Positions 52,435 through 62,481 of a DNA stretch of 64,000 nt are shown in pieces. The notes beneath the pieces are model-generated. The model searched no databases. It was not told the DNA's origin and was given only the letters and a program-made list of their open reading frames with translations. Position 1 is the first letter of the stretch; every line of letters begins with the position of its first letter. The translations under genes were made by a program, and so were the position numbers. The DNA is from Hyphomicrobiaceae bacterium (lineage in GTDB: Bacteria > Pseudomonadota > Alphaproteobacteria > Rhizobiales > Hyphomicrobiaceae), in NCBI GenBank assembly GCA_008933705.1, contig WBUN01000023.1:1-64000 (forward strand), read 5' to 3'.

Positions 52435-53556
52435 CTACGCGTTTTTGGCTCCGCTGCCTATCAGCTCCTCCACCATATCGGCGAGGTGGATCACGGCATC
52501 GGGGCGGCCTTGCCCCTTTGCCGCCGCGGCCGCCTCGGACAAGGCCTCGGGCGACAGCATGAGGTGGCCGATGGCCTCTGCGAGATTCTCCGGCGTCAGA
52601 TCCTTCTGCTCAATGCACCAAGCCCCGCCCGATTCGGCAAGCCGGGTCGCGTTCTGCAGCTGATCGTTGTCGACGGCATGCGGCAGCGGCACCAGAATGG
52701 AGGGCCTTCCCATCACCGTGAGCTCGGCCACCGTCGAGGCGCCAGCGCGGGCGACGACGAGGTGCGCCTTGGCCATCTCCTCGGGCAGATTGCCGAAGAA
52801 CGTCGCAAGGTGCGCGCGTATGCCGGCCTGCTGGTAGGCCGTCTCCACGCGCTGCAGATCCTCCTCGCGGCATTGTTGCACGATGAACAGCGCGGAGCGG
52901 ATCTGTTCGGGCAGCAGCACCAATGCCGCCGGCATGATGTCGGCGAAAAAGCGCGCGCCCTGGCTGCCACCGAACACCAGCAGCGAATAGGGCCCGCCGT
53001 AGCCCGGTGGACGATAGCTTTGCGTTGCCCAGTCGATCACCTGGTCGCGCACCGGATTGCCGGTCAGGCGCGCGCGGGCGAGCGCCGGCCCTGCGAGGTG
53101 CTTGGTGTGTTCGAAGGACGTGGCAATGCGCGTCACGCGGCGCGCGAGCATCCGGTTGGCGCGGCCGAGCACGGCATTCTGCTCGTGCAACGCCGTGGGA
53201 ATTCCTCTGAGCCCGGCAGCAACGAGCGGCGGGAATGCCGGATAGCCGCCGAAGCCCAGGACGGCACCCGGCTTGACGGCGCCAAGCAGCCTGTAGGCGG
53301 CGGCTATGCCGCGGGCCAGCATCCAGGCGGTCGTGGCGGCCGAGAGCGGCGAGCGGTTCGCGAGCGTCGCGGACGGCACGCGATAGACGGCGCGGGCAGG
53401 GAAATCCGCGCCGTAGCGATCACCGCGCATGTCGGTGACGAGGTCGACCGGGATCGAGCGCCGGCCGAGTTCCTGCGCCAGCGCAAAGGCCGGAAACAGA
53501 TGGCCGCCGGTGCCGCCGGCCGCAAGCATGACGGAAGGACGGTTCACCGCGGCCAC
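52435..53556 (-). CDS. murG: UDP-GlcNAc:lipid I GlcNAc transferase MurG
   Basis: MurG converts lipid I to lipid II on the inner face of the membrane. The 373-residue GT-B protein has the N-terminal GGTGGHLFPAFALAQEL loop, a LGFGGYPAFPPLVAAGLRGI segment, and the donor-binding loops LLVFGGSQGARFFADI and ARAGASTVAELTVMGRPSILVPLP. Its start overlaps the ftsW stop by 13 bp. It is downstream of ftsW and upstream of murC. Confidence 0.98.
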   Translation of the reverse strand: MAAVNRPSVMLAAGGTGGHLFPAFALAQELGRRSIPVDLVTDMRGDRYGADFPARAVYRVPSATLANRSPLSAATTAWMLARGIAAAYRLLGAVKPGAVLGFGGYPAFPPLVAAGLRGIPTALHEQNAVLGRANRMLARRVTRIATSFEHTKHLAGPALARARLTGNPVRDQVIDWATQSYRPPGYGGPYSLLVFGGSQGARFFADIMPAALVLLPEQIRSALFIVQQCREEDLQRVETAYQQAGIRAHLATFFGNLPEEMAKAHLVVARAGASTVAELTVMGRPSILVPLPHAVDNDQLQNATRLAESGGAWCIEQKDLTPENLAEAIGHLMLSPEALSEAAAAAKGQGRPDAVIHLADMVEELIGSGAKNA

Positions 53557-54722
53557 GCTCCACCTGCTCCATATGACGCGGGCTTTGCCACGAAGCCCGG
53601 CCTGTTGATGCCTGCGGGATCCGGCCGCCGCCGGCTCAGCGCCAGCAGCATGCCCACCCCGAGCCCCACGGCAAGCGTCGAAGAGCCGCCGCTGGAGATG
53701 AACGGCAGGGTGATGCCCTTGGCCGGGACCAACCCGACATTGACCGCCATGTTGATGATGGCCTGTAGCACAAAAAGCAGCGCAAGCCCTGCTGCCGAAA
53801 GCCGCGCGAAGGTGTCGGCCTCGCCGAGCTGCCGGGAGAACACGCGCACCGCCACCAGGGCAAACAGCCCCAGAACCACGAGGCAGGCAAGCACGCCGTA
53901 CTCCTCGGCGATGACGGCGAAGATGAAGTCGGTGTGGGCATCCGGAAGGATGGTCTTGATGGTGCCTTCACCAGGCCCCCGCCCGAAGAAGCCGCCCTCG
54001 ATAAAGGATTGCAGCGCCCGGTCGGTCTGGAAGGTGTCGCCGAGCGCCGGGTTGAGGAAGCGATCCACCCGCAGGCGCACGTAGCCGAACGTCAGGTAGG
54101 CCGCGACCAGCCCTGCGGCGAGCGCAATCGCAAAGGCCAGAAGCCAGCGCAGCGGCCGGCCGGCAAGGACGAACAGCGCACACCACACCAGGCTGACCAG
54201 CAGCGTCTGGCCCACGTCAGGCTGCAGCACCAGCAGGGTCACGATGAGCAGATAGAGGGCGATGGCCATCACGGTCGCGGGCATGTCCGGCCGCCGGTCG
54301 GCTTCGGCGAAGAGCCAGGCGGACAGCACCACGAATGCCGGCTTGGCGAACTCGGAAGGTTGCAGCGAATGCCCGCCGAAGTGCAGCCAGCGCCTTGCGC
54401 CGTTGACCTCGGTTCCGACCAGGACGACAGCGGCCATGCCTGCCAGGGCGGCAGCCAGCACGGCAAGCGACAGGCGGCGTACGCCTGCGGGCGACAGCAG
54501 GGAGACGGCAAGCATGATTGCGGCCCCGGCAAGCGCAAACAGCGCATGGCGTTCCACGAAGTGGAACATCGGTAGCCCGCGCTTGATGGCGATGGCTGGG
54601 CTTGCTGCCAGCGACAGCAGCAGACCGGCGCCGACGATGGCCAGGATCGAGGCCAGGAGCACGCGATCAACCGTGAACCACCAGTCGGCCAGCACGCTCT
54701 TCTCGGCGCGCGAGATCCTCAT
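53544..54722 (-). CDS. ftsW: SEDS peptidoglycan glycosyltransferase FtsW
   Basis: FtsW polymerises septal glycan with FtsI. The start at 54722 (MRISRAEKSVLADWWFTVDR) gives 392 residues with about ten hydrophobic segments. It has the SEDS signatures NGARRWLHFGGHSLQPSEFAKPAFV, a catalytic-Asp loop in DRFLNPALGDTFQTDRALQSFIEGGFFGRGPGEG, and the C-terminal GITLPFISSGGSS. A start at 54752 is possible; the reading to 54944 is murD sequence in another frame. It lies between murD and murG. Confidence 0.96.
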   Translation of the reverse strand: MRISRAEKSVLADWWFTVDRVLLASILAIVGAGLLLSLAASPAIAIKRGLPMFHFVERHALFALAGAAIMLAVSLLSPAGVRRLSLAVLAAALAGMAAVVLVGTEVNGARRWLHFGGHSLQPSEFAKPAFVVLSAWLFAEADRRPDMPATVMAIALYLLIVTLLVLQPDVGQTLLVSLVWCALFVLAGRPLRWLLAFAIALAAGLVAAYLTFGYVRLRVDRFLNPALGDTFQTDRALQSFIEGGFFGRGPGEGTIKTILPDAHTDFIFAVIAEEYGVLACLVVLGLFALVAVRVFSRQLGEADTFARLSAAGLALLFVLQAIINMAVNVGLVPAKGITLPFISSGGSSTLAVGLGVGMLLALSRRRPDPAGINRPGFVAKPASYGAGGAWPR

Positions 54723-54765
54723 GCGCCGCTCCGCAGCAGATGGCGCCCGCATTCCCGGTGCGGGC

Positions 54766-56178
54766 TCATCTCCCGCCCCCGCGCAGGACGATGCCGGGCA
54801 GCGCGGCCACCAGGCGACGGAAGGTGTCGCCGCGTACCTCGAAATTCTTGAACTGGTCGTAGGACGCACACGCTGGCGACAGCAGCACGACGGCATCGCT
54901 CGCGCTCGAGGCGGCCGCATCCCGCGCCGCCGCGGCGAGTGCAACGTCGAGTGTGCAGCAGCGCTCGAAAGCGGCCATGCCCTGGAGCGTGGCCGCGAAC
55001 TGCTCCGTCGCCTCGCCGATCAGATAGGCCTTGGCGATACGCGGGAAGTAGGGCGCGAGCGACGCAATTCCGCCTTCCTTGGGTTTGCCCCCGATGATCC
55101 AGAAGACATCGCGTGGAAACGCGGCAAGCGCGGTCGCCGAGCTGTCCGCGTTGGTTGCCTTGCTGTCGTTGATGAAGAGCACACGTCCGATGCGGCCGAT
55201 CTCCTCGAGCCGGTGTGGCAGGCCCGGAAACGTCTTCAGCGCTGCAGCGATCTCGCCCGGCGTCACCCCGCAGGTGAGGGCTGCAGCACTGGCGGCAAGC
55301 GCATTCTGGGCATTGTGCAGCCCGCGCAGCGAACCTATGCCGGCGAGATCGGCGAAGGGGCCGAGCGGCCCTGTCCAGGGCGCAAAGGTGACGAGGCGGC
55401 TGCCCTCGGCATACCAGCCGTAGGCGACCTTGGTCTTGACGGACACGATGTCCACCCAGCTCCGGTTGGCGAGGCGCAGGCGCTCGATGATGTCGCAGCA
55501 CCAGTCGTCGTCCTCGCCGACGATGGGCCGGCGCGCTTCGGCGACCAGGCGCGCCTTGAGGCCGGCGTAGGTCTCCATGCTGCCGTGGCGATCCAGGTGA
55601 TCGGGGGAGATGTTGAGCAGGATGCCGACCGACGGCGCCAGGGAGGGCGTCAGCTCGATCTGGAACGACGACATCTCGATGACATGTATGCGCTCAGCGG
55701 CCGGCGGCGCGAGCGCGAGGATGGCCGTGCCGATGTTGCCGCCCATCTGCACGTCGCGCCCGGCCGAGCGCAGGATGTGGGCCGCAAGCGCCGTTGTCGT
55801 CGACTTGCCGTTGGTGCCGGTAACGGCGATGAAGGGCGCGTCGGGGGCAAGCCTCGCCCGCTCGCGGCAGAACAGCTCGACGTCGCCGATGATCTCGACG
55901 CCGGCGGCCCTGGCCTTGCGCACGGTCCAGTGCGGCTCCGGGTGCGTCAGGGGAACCCCTGGCGCGAGCACGAGAGCCGCAAGACGGCTCCAGTCGGCAG
56001 CGGCCAGATCCTCGACGCGGAACCCGGCAGCCGTCGCTGCGTCCCGGCCGGCAGGGCTGTCGTCGGCTGCCACGACGTTTGCGCCGCCTGCGGTCAGCGC
56101 ACGGCAGGCCGCAAGCCCCGAGAGCCCGAGTCCGAATACCGCAACGGTTCTGCCGGCGAATGTCGTGGCTGGGGTCAT
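54766..56178 (-). CDS. murD: UDP-N-acetylmuramoyl-L-alanine--D-glutamate ligase
   Basis: MurD adds D-Glu to UDP-MurNAc-L-Ala. The 470-residue Mur ligase has an N-terminal [17 protein letters not shown] loop, the ATP loop [13 protein letters not shown], a central [21 protein letters not shown] segment and the C-terminal [17 protein letters not shown] typical of MurD. It is separated from mraY upstream by a 218-bp palindromic insertion region, the largest gap between mraZ and ftsZ. Its stop is 43 bp before the ftsW start. Confidence 0.98.
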   Translation of the reverse strand: MTPATTFAGRTVAVFGLGLSGLAACRALTAGGANVVAADDSPAGRDAATAAGFRVEDLAAADWSRLAALVLAPGVPLTHPEPHWTVRKARAAGVEIIGDVELFCRERARLAPDAPFIAVTGTNGKSTTTALAAHILRSAGRDVQMGGNIGTAILALAPPAAERIHVIEMSSFQIELTPSLAPSVGILLNISPDHLDRHGSMETYAGLKARLVAEARRPIVGEDDDWCCDIIERLRLANRSWVDIVSVKTKVAYGWYAEGSRLVTFAPWTGPLGPFADLAGIGSLRGLHNAQNALAASAAALTCGVTPGEIAAALKTFPGLPHRLEEIGRIGRVLFINDSKATNADSSATALAAFPRDVFWIIGGKPKEGGIASLAPYFPRIAKAYLIGEATEQFAATLQGMAAFERCCTLDVALAAAARDAAASSASDAVVLLSPACASYDQFKNFEVRGDTFRRLVAALPGIVLRGGGR

Positions 56179-56233
56179 GGCGCCATCTTATCCCGAGTCG
56201 GCACTGCGTTGACCGGACCCGAGCGCCTGCGTC

Positions 56234-56310
56234 CTAGTGTGGTGGTTCAGAAGTTCCCCTACCTTTGCGGCAAGGTTGCGAGGGAACTTCTGGACCATAA
56301 GCCACACTGG
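56234..56310. repeat. Palindromic repeat D in the murD-mraY gap
   Basis: Arms CTAGTGTGG...AGAAGTTCCC (56234-56258) and GGGAACTTCT...CCACACTGG (56282-56310) form a long imperfect hairpin. An inner ACCTT-tgcggc-AAGGT hairpin lies in between. The core GAAGTTC is shared with repeat E next to it. Confidence 0.8.
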
Positions 56311-56326
56311 AAATCATAGGAATCTG

Positions 56327-56400
56327 GTGTCCCCTTTGAATCCGAAGTTCGCAACCATGGGTGCCTCGAAGGTGGGCGAACTTCCGCTTCGGGACACTAG
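56327..56400. repeat. Palindromic repeat E in the murD-mraY gap
   Basis: Outer arms GTGTCCC (56327-56333) and GGGACAC (56391-56397) and inner arms GAAGTTCGC (56344-56352) and GCGAACTTC (56376-56384) form an imperfect 71-bp palindrome. The flanking CTAG contains the mraY stop codon (TAG on the minus strand). The organisation parallels repeat D. Confidence 0.8.
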
Positions 56401-57479
56401 CGCAGCTTGAGCGTGGCGAGGCCGACGAGGGCGAGCACGACCGAGATGATCCAGAAGCGCACGACGACGGTCGATTCCTTCCAGCCCTTCTGCTCGTAGT
56501 GATGATGCAACGGGGCCATGCGGAACACGCGCTTGCCCGTGAGCTTGAACGAGGCGACCTGGATGATCACCGAAAGCGTCTCGAGCACGAACAGCCCGCC
56601 GACGATGGCCAGCACGATCTCGTGCTTGGTCGCAACCGCGATGGCGCCCAGCGCGCCGCCGAGCGCCAGAGAGCCGGTATCGCCCATGAAGATCATGGCC
56701 GGCGGCGCATTGAACCACAGGAAGCCGAGGCCGGCGCCGATCAGCGCGCCGCAGATGACGGCAAGCTCACCGACGCCGGGCACGTAATGGATCTGCAGGT
56801 AGCGGGAGAAATTGTAGTGGCCGGTAAGATAGGCGATGAGGCCGAAGGTGGCGGCGGCTATCATCACCGGCACGATGGCGAGGCCGTCGAGGCCATCGGT
56901 GAGGTTGACGGCATTGCCCGCGCCGGCGATGACCAGGACGCCGAGCAGAATGAAGAAGGCGCCGAGCGGCACCACGACGTTCTTGAAGAACGGCACCGTG
57001 AGGGAGGACGAGAAGCCGGCTGTCCCCGCACGCATCACGAGAAAGGCAGCAATGGCGGCAACGACGATCTCGGCGAGCAGCCTGAGCTTCCCCGAGACGC
57101 CAGCGGTCTTGCCGGCGGTCACCTTCAGGTAGTCGTCGTAGAAGCCGATGACGCCATAGCTCAGCGTCACGAACAGAACGATCCACACGTACGAGTTGGC
57201 GAGGTTGGCCCACAGCAGCGTCGACACCGTCACGCCGGAGAGGATCATCAGCCCCCCCATGGTCGGCGTCCCCTTCTTGGCGAGGTGCGTCTGCGGCCCG
57301 TCCTCCCGGATCGGCTGGCCCTTGCCCTGCTTGACGCGCAGCAGATCGATGATCGCCGGCCCGAACAGGAACACGAACAGCAGCGCCGTCATGATGGCGC
57401 CGCCCGTGCGGAACGTGATGTAGCGAAAGACGTTCAGCACGTTGATCTGGTCGCTGAGATTCACCAGCGCGTAGAGCAT
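56397..57479 (-). CDS. mraY: Phospho-N-acetylmuramoyl-pentapeptide-transferase
   Basis: MraY transfers phospho-MurNAc-pentapeptide to undecaprenyl phosphate, making lipid I. The 360-residue membrane protein has about ten hydrophobic segments and the family signatures [16 protein letters not shown] (Asp pair), [13 protein letters not shown] and [12 protein letters not shown]. It also has a [13 protein letters not shown] loop and ends GLATLKLR. It starts 2 bp before the murF stop. The stop codon lies in palindromic repeat E. Confidence 0.98.
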   Translation of the reverse strand: MLYALVNLSDQINVLNVFRYITFRTGGAIMTALLFVFLFGPAIIDLLRVKQGKGQPIREDGPQTHLAKKGTPTMGGLMILSGVTVSTLLWANLANSYVWIVLFVTLSYGVIGFYDDYLKVTAGKTAGVSGKLRLLAEIVVAAIAAFLVMRAGTAGFSSSLTVPFFKNVVVPLGAFFILLGVLVIAGAGNAVNLTDGLDGLAIVPVMIAAATFGLIAYLTGHYNFSRYLQIHYVPGVGELAVICGALIGAGLGFLWFNAPPAMIFMGDTGSLALGGALGAIAVATKHEIVLAIVGGLFVLETLSVIIQVASFKLTGKRVFRMAPLHHHYEQKGWKESTVVVRFWIISVVLALVGLATLKLR

Positions 57480-57481
57480 CC

Positions 57482-58909
57482 CTATCCCCCAAGCCGCCCC
57501 TGTGGCCGCTCCGAGCCGAACCGCCCCTGCATCGCCGCCACGAGCAGCGCCATGCGCGAGCCGAGCGAGCCCTTGATCATCACCACATCGCCCGGATGGA
57601 CGGCATCGAGCAGCGCTTGCGTCAATTCGGCCGATGAGGCCGCCCAGGCGCCGCGCTTGGACGGAGCAAGATCGTCGACCAGAAGCCTCATCATCGGACC
57701 ACAGGCAAAGACCAGATCGACACCGGCCGCGTCAACCGCTTCTTTGAGGCCGCGGTGCAGATCGGCCGAAGCCTCGCCCAGTTCCAGCATGTCGCCCAGC
57801 ACCGCGATGCGGCGCGGATGGTCCTCGCGCGGGGTGGTGGCCATGGCCGCGAGCGCCGCGCGCACGGACGCCGGGTTGGCGTTGTAGCTTTCGTCGATGA
57901 GGAGAATGGGGCCTCCGGGCGCCGCAAGATGCACGCGGGCGCCGCGGCCGGCGGGAGGCGTCAGCTTCAGCAGGGCCGGTGCACAGCGCATGATATCGGC
58001 GCCCACCGCGCTCAGGGCCGCGAGCACGGCCAGGGAGTTCTTGACGTAGTGCTCGCCGGGTGCACCGACGCGGTAGGGGAAGCGCTGCGAGCCGTGGCCG
58101 GCTATGACCGAGGAGCCCCTGTGCCCGATATCGACCTGGATGGCGCGGAAGTCGGCCTCCTCGTGATAGCCGAACGTCACGATGCGGGCGCCGGCGGCCT
58201 TGGCGCCATCGCGCAGCAGGGCGAAATGCGGGTTGTCGCGCGGCAGGACGGCAGCGCCGCCCGGCACCAGGCCCTGCAGTATCTCGGCCTTGGCCTCGGC
58301 GATATCCGCAACGGAGGCAAACTGGCCGAGGTGCACCGGCTCCACTGTGGTGATGACGGCCACATGGGGACGCACCATGCCCGCCAGCGGCGTTATCTCG
58401 CCCGGGTGGTTCATGCCGATCTCGAGCACGGCGAACTTCGCATCCTTCGGCATGCGCGCGAGTGTCAGCGGCACACCCCAGTGGTTGTTGTAGGACTTCT
58501 CGGACGCGTGCGTCGGACCCATCACCGACAGGCACAGGCGCAGCGCCTCCTTGGTGCTGGTCTTGCCGACGCTGCCCGTCACGGCGACGATGCGGGCATC
58601 GGTGCGCACGCGAGCCGCGCGACCGACGGCTTCGAGCGCACGCAAGGGATCGGCGACGCGGATCAGAGCGCCGTCGGCACCACTGCGGGCATAGGCCTGC
58701 GACACGAGAGCGGCTGCGGCCCCGGCCTTGAACGCAGCGCCGACGAATTCGTGGCCGTCACGTGCATCCTTGAGCGCGACGAACACATCGCCGGGCGCCA
58801 GCGAGCGCGTGTCGATCGACAGCCCGGTGATCGGCGTCGCTGGCGCGCCTTCAGCGCGACCTTGCGCGGCCGCCACAAGCTCGTCCCACTGCCACAACAC
58901 CTCAGCCAT
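57482..58909 (-). CDS. murF: UDP-N-acetylmuramoyl-tripeptide--D-alanyl-D-alanine ligase
   Basis: MurF adds D-Ala-D-Ala to the tripeptide, finishing the UDP-MurNAc-pentapeptide. The start at 58909 ([16 protein letters not shown]) gives 475 residues. It shows [20 protein letters not shown], the ATP loop [28 protein letters not shown] and [15 protein letters not shown]. It overlaps the murE stop by 8 bp. A longer reading to 59302 is murE in another frame and is rejected. Confidence 0.98.
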   Translation of the reverse strand: MAEVLWQWDELVAAAQGRAEGAPATPITGLSIDTRSLAPGDVFVALKDARDGHEFVGAAFKAGAAAALVSQAYARSGADGALIRVADPLRALEAVGRAARVRTDARIVAVTGSVGKTSTKEALRLCLSVMGPTHASEKSYNNHWGVPLTLARMPKDAKFAVLEIGMNHPGEITPLAGMVRPHVAVITTVEPVHLGQFASVADIAEAKAEILQGLVPGGAAVLPRDNPHFALLRDGAKAAGARIVTFGYHEEADFRAIQVDIGHRGSSVIAGHGSQRFPYRVGAPGEHYVKNSLAVLAALSAVGADIMRCAPALLKLTPPAGRGARVHLAAPGGPILLIDESYNANPASVRAALAAMATTPREDHPRRIAVLGDMLELGEASADLHRGLKEAVDAAGVDLVFACGPMMRLLVDDLAPSKRGAWAASSAELTQALLDAVHPGDVVMIKGSLGSRMALLVAAMQGRFGSERPQGRLGG

Positions 58910-60362
58910 GCACCGGAGCCTCCGCGAGCGCCGCCCGCACCGCCTCATGATCCGAGAACGGAATGATGGTGGCGCCGATGATCTGCCCGGTCTCGTGGCC
59001 CTTGCCGGCGATGAGCAGAACGTCGCCCTTGGCAAGCCGGCGCACGCCGGCGCGAATGGCCTCGGCCCGATCGCCGATCTCGCGCGCACCCGGCGCCCCG
59101 GACAGGATTTCGGCGCGGATGGCAGCCGCATTCTCGCTGCGCGGGTTGTCATCGGTGACGATGACGGCGTCCGCCTTCGCGCTCGCGATCTGTCCCATGA
59201 TCGGCCGCTTGCCCTTGTCGCGATCGCCGCCGCAGCCGAACACGCAGACGAGCTTTCCCGGCGCGAACGGCCGCAGCGCAGCAAGCGCGGCTGCAAGCGC
59301 ATCCGGCTTGTGCGCGTAGTCGATCACGACCAGGCCTCCATGCGCCTCGCCGACGATCTCCAGCCGGCCCTTGACGCCCCGCAGCGTCTCGAGCGTTGCG
59401 AAAACGCGCCCAGCCGGCTCGCCGATGGCAATGGCCAGCCCGGCCGCAAGCAGCGCATTCGCAGCCTGGTAGTCGCCGAGCAGCGGCAGGCGAATGTCGT
59501 AGTGCGCCCCCTCGTAGCGCACGCGCAGGCGCTGCGCGAAACCGTCGAGGCGGATGCCGTCCAGGGCCAGCACGGCGTCGCTCCCGCCCACGGTAATGAG
59601 CCGGCTGCCGCGCGCGCGGACGGTTGCGATCACGTCATCGGCCTGCTCGGAGGCCATATTGACAACGGCGGTGCCGTCCGGCGGCAGCAGATCGGAGAAC
59701 AGGCGCAGCTTGGCGGCCAGATAGGCCTCCACCGTCGGATGATAGTCCAGATGGTCGCGGCCGAGGTTGGTGAAGGCGGCGGCCTTGATGGCGACGCCGT
59801 CGAGCCGGTGCTGGTCGAGCCCGTGCGAGGAGGCCTCGAAGGCGAGGTGCGTCACGCCCTCGCCCGCCAGCTCCGCCAGCGTGCGATGCAGGGTCACGGG
59901 ATCGGGCGTGGTGAGCGAGCCGTACACCCCGCCGCCGGGCTTGACGAGGCCGATGGTGCCGAGCGAGGCCGCCTTGCGGCCGAGCCCGGCGAAGATCTGG
60001 CGGGTGAAATCGGCCACGGAGGTCTTGCCGCTCGTGCCGGTCACGGCAACGATGGTCTCGGGCTGGGCGGCGTAGAAGCGGGCCGCCATCAGCGCCAGCG
60101 CGCGCCGCGGCTCGGTCGCAGACAGCACCGCGACCTCTGCCGGCGCCGAAACGGCCGTACCCTCCTTCACGAGCACGGCGGTCGCACCCTTGGCGAGCGC
60201 ATCGTCAATGAAGCGCGCCCCATCGGCCTTGCTGCCCGCCAGCGCGGCGAACAGCCAGCCGGGCCGCACCTCGCGGCTGTCGGCGGTGAGGCCGGCAATC
60301 TGGACGTCGCCCGCCTGGGGCGGCGCCGTCAGTTCCGGACCGGCCAGCAGTTGGAGCTTCAT
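58902..60362 (-). CDS. murE: UDP-N-acetylmuramoyl-L-alanyl-D-glutamate--2,6-diaminopimelate ligase
   Basis: MurE adds the third stem-peptide residue. The 486-residue Mur ligase has AGLTADSREVRPGWLFAAL, the ATP loop VTGTSGKTSV and a FTNLGRDHLDYH segment. The DNPR motif (about 402-405, in TDDNPRSENA) marks the meso-diaminopimelate-specific form, as expected for a Gram-negative. It overlaps murF by 8 bp and starts 68 bp after the ftsI stop. Confidence 0.98.
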   Translation of the reverse strand: MKLQLLAGPELTAPPQAGDVQIAGLTADSREVRPGWLFAALAGSKADGARFIDDALAKGATAVLVKEGTAVSAPAEVAVLSATEPRRALALMAARFYAAQPETIVAVTGTSGKTSVADFTRQIFAGLGRKAASLGTIGLVKPGGGVYGSLTTPDPVTLHRTLAELAGEGVTHLAFEASSHGLDQHRLDGVAIKAAAFTNLGRDHLDYHPTVEAYLAAKLRLFSDLLPPDGTAVVNMASEQADDVIATVRARGSRLITVGGSDAVLALDGIRLDGFAQRLRVRYEGAHYDIRLPLLGDYQAANALLAAGLAIAIGEPAGRVFATLETLRGVKGRLEIVGEAHGGLVVIDYAHKPDALAAALAALRPFAPGKLVCVFGCGGDRDKGKRPIMGQIASAKADAVIVTDDNPRSENAAAIRAEILSGAPGAREIGDRAEAIRAGVRRLAKGDVLLIAGKGHETGQIIGATIIPFSDHEAVRAALAEAPVHG

Positions 60363-60430
60363 TGCCCCTCGATACGTTGTTCTTGGGCCGGGCGCAGCCC
60401 TGCCATCCGCCCGATCATGTTTTTCGCTTC

Positions 60431-62152
60431 TTATTGTGCCTGCCGTAGGGCGTCAAACGTGCCGCCATCGCCCAAATGCGTCTCCACCAGGCGCGGCAGC
60501 ACGCCGAGAACCGGGGCGATGCGCTCCACGATGCGGGCCGTGGTCGGCGCCGCGTTGACGCCGGCGGTGATGCGGTCGCCGGCACCCTCGCCGGAATGCG
60601 GCTCGAACAGCAGCACCAGCGTAACATACCTGGGCGCATCCATCGGAAAGGCGCCGAGGAAGGACGATATCACCGCTTTCTCCTGGTAGCCGCCACGGCC
60701 GGGCATCTCGGCCGTGCCGGTCTTGCCGCCGATGCGGTAGCCGTCCACCTCGGCGCGTCGGCCTGTTCCCGCGGCATGGGTGACGTTGAGGCGCATGATC
60801 TCCCGCAGCTTGGCGCTGGTCGCCGACGATACCACACGCTGTTGCGGCACCCTCTCCCGTTCGCCGGCCAGCACCGTCGCCGTTATCTTCTCCCCGCCGT
60901 TGAGCAGGGCCGCCGTGGCGACGGCGAACTGCAGGGGCGCTACTGATAGTCCGTGCCCGTAGCCGATCGTGACGGTCTCGGCCTTGCCCCAGGTCTTCGG
61001 CAGCAGCGGCGGCGCCACCGGACCGGCCTCGGTATGCATGGGCTCGAGCAGTCCGAGCCTGCCCAGGAATGCCCGCTGCCGCTCGGCGCCTGCTTCGAGC
61101 GCCAGCATGCCGGCGCCGACGTTGGAGGAGTGCAGGAAGATCTCGCGCACGCTGAGCGGCCGTCCTTGCGGATAGGGATCCTTGATGGTGTAGGGCCCGG
61201 CCGCGATGCCCTGGCGCACATCGTAGAGCCTGTCGAGCGTGGCCGCGCCGGTCTCCAACGCCATCGCGACGGTGATCGTCTTGAAGATGGAGCCCAGCTC
61301 GTAGACGCCGTTGCTCAGGCGATCGCGCCGCGTCGTGTCGAGCCAATCGGCCGGCCGCGCCGGGTCGGACTCGGGGAGCGACACGGCACCTACGATCTCG
61401 CCGCTGCGCGCATCGAGCACCAGGCCGGCGGCCGCCGTGGCGGCATAGTGACTGACGGCGCGCTTCAGCTCCTCGGCCAGCGCGTGCTGCACGCCGATGT
61501 CGAGCGATAGCCGCAGCGGCGGCTTGGGCGAGCGCATCGTGCCCTGCACCGGCTCGACCTTGCCCGTCTCATCGAGCGTGCGCTCGATGCCGGCAAGGCC
61601 CTTGTTGTCCACGTTGACGGCGCCGATCAGGTGCCCGGCGAGCGAGCCCTGCGGATAGGCCCGTTTCAGCTCGGAGCGGAACGCAAGGCCGGGAATGCCG
61701 AGTTCGTGCACGCGTTGCGCCTGCCGGGGGCTCAAGCCTCGCGCGATCCACACGAAGCGCTTGCTCTTGTCCGCCAGGCTGCGGCGCAGCTCTGCCGTGT
61801 CGAGGCCGGTGAGCACCGATGCCAGCTTCTCGACGGCCTCATCGAGATCGAGGACGAGAAGCGGATCGGCGTATAGCGAAGGCACCGCGATATCCGTGGC
61901 TAGCAGGCGCCCGTTGCGGTCGACGATGTCGGGCCGCGACCAGCTGCGACCCAACGGCTCGGCAAGGCTCGCCTTGATGTCGGGACCTGCGCGCATGGCC
62001 AGCCGGACGAGCTGGCCGCCGATGGCAACGAAGCAGGCCATCACACAGCCAAGCGTCAGCAGCGTGCGCAATCGTATGCGCTCCGCAGACATGCGTGACG
62101 CCTGACGGCTTCCTTCCGGTTCGACGCTGCGGATGACGACGGCGGCGGACAT
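60431..62152 (-). CDS. ftsI: Septal peptidoglycan transpeptidase FtsI (PBP3)
   Basis: FtsI cross-links septal peptidoglycan with FtsW. The 573-residue class B PBP has a cytoplasmic tail, one membrane helix (about 30-52), a dimerisation domain (about 65-205) and a transpeptidase domain. The active-site motifs are S288-I-F-K291 (YELGSIFK), S342-S343-N344 (HSSNVGAG) and K477-T478-G479 (GGKTGTAE). All catalytic residues are present. It starts 6 bp before the ftsL stop. Confidence 0.97.
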   Translation of the reverse strand: MSAAVVIRSVEPEGSRQASRMSAERIRLRTLLTLGCVMACFVAIGGQLVRLAMRAGPDIKASLAEPLGRSWSRPDIVDRNGRLLATDIAVPSLYADPLLVLDLDEAVEKLASVLTGLDTAELRRSLADKSKRFVWIARGLSPRQAQRVHELGIPGLAFRSELKRAYPQGSLAGHLIGAVNVDNKGLAGIERTLDETGKVEPVQGTMRSPKPPLRLSLDIGVQHALAEELKRAVSHYAATAAAGLVLDARSGEIVGAVSLPESDPARPADWLDTTRRDRLSNGVYELGSIFKTITVAMALETGAATLDRLYDVRQGIAAGPYTIKDPYPQGRPLSVREIFLHSSNVGAGMLALEAGAERQRAFLGRLGLLEPMHTEAGPVAPPLLPKTWGKAETVTIGYGHGLSVAPLQFAVATAALLNGGEKITATVLAGERERVPQQRVVSSATSAKLREIMRLNVTHAAGTGRRAEVDGYRIGGKTGTAEMPGRGGYQEKAVISSFLGAFPMDAPRYVTLVLLFEPHSGEGAGDRITAGVNAAPTTARIVERIAPVLGVLPRLVETHLGDGGTFDALRQAQ

Positions 62153-62158
62153 CGCACC

Positions 62159-62452
62159 TCACCGCGCCGCGCGCGCCGGGGCGCCCTGCACATCGGCGTC
62201 GACGCGCAGGTATTGGCGGGTCGTGATCGGCCCGAGCCCGCGCTCGCGTGCCAGCGGCTCGAGGCGCTCCGGCCGGGCGAGATAGGCACGCTCCGCCTCG
62301 AATACCGCCACGTCGATTTCGAGCTTCTCGAGCGTGCGCTCCTGCGCCAGCACACGCGCTTCCAGCCGGCGCGTGTCGTACTTGATCACGTAAAGGGCGA
62401 CCGCGCTCGCCAGCGTCAGCAGCATCAGGATCCAGTTCACGGTGCGATGCAT
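62159..62452 (-). CDS. ftsL: Cell division protein FtsL
   Basis: A small bitopic divisome protein. The 97 residues comprise a short cytoplasmic start, one membrane helix (about 5-24, VNWILMLLTLASAVALYVIK) and a predicted coiled coil (about 25-60, rich in Glu, Leu and Arg). A segment ERLEPLARERGLGPITTRQY follows. Sequence conservation is low in this family; the call rests on size, topology and its invariant position between rsmH and ftsI. Confidence 0.85.
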   Translation of the reverse strand: MHRTVNWILMLLTLASAVALYVIKYDTRRLEARVLAQERTLEKLEIDVAVFEAERAYLARPERLEPLARERGLGPITTRQYLRVDADVQGAPARAAR

Positions 62453-62481
62453 GCCGGCCTCTCTGGCTGCGGCTCGCGCGC

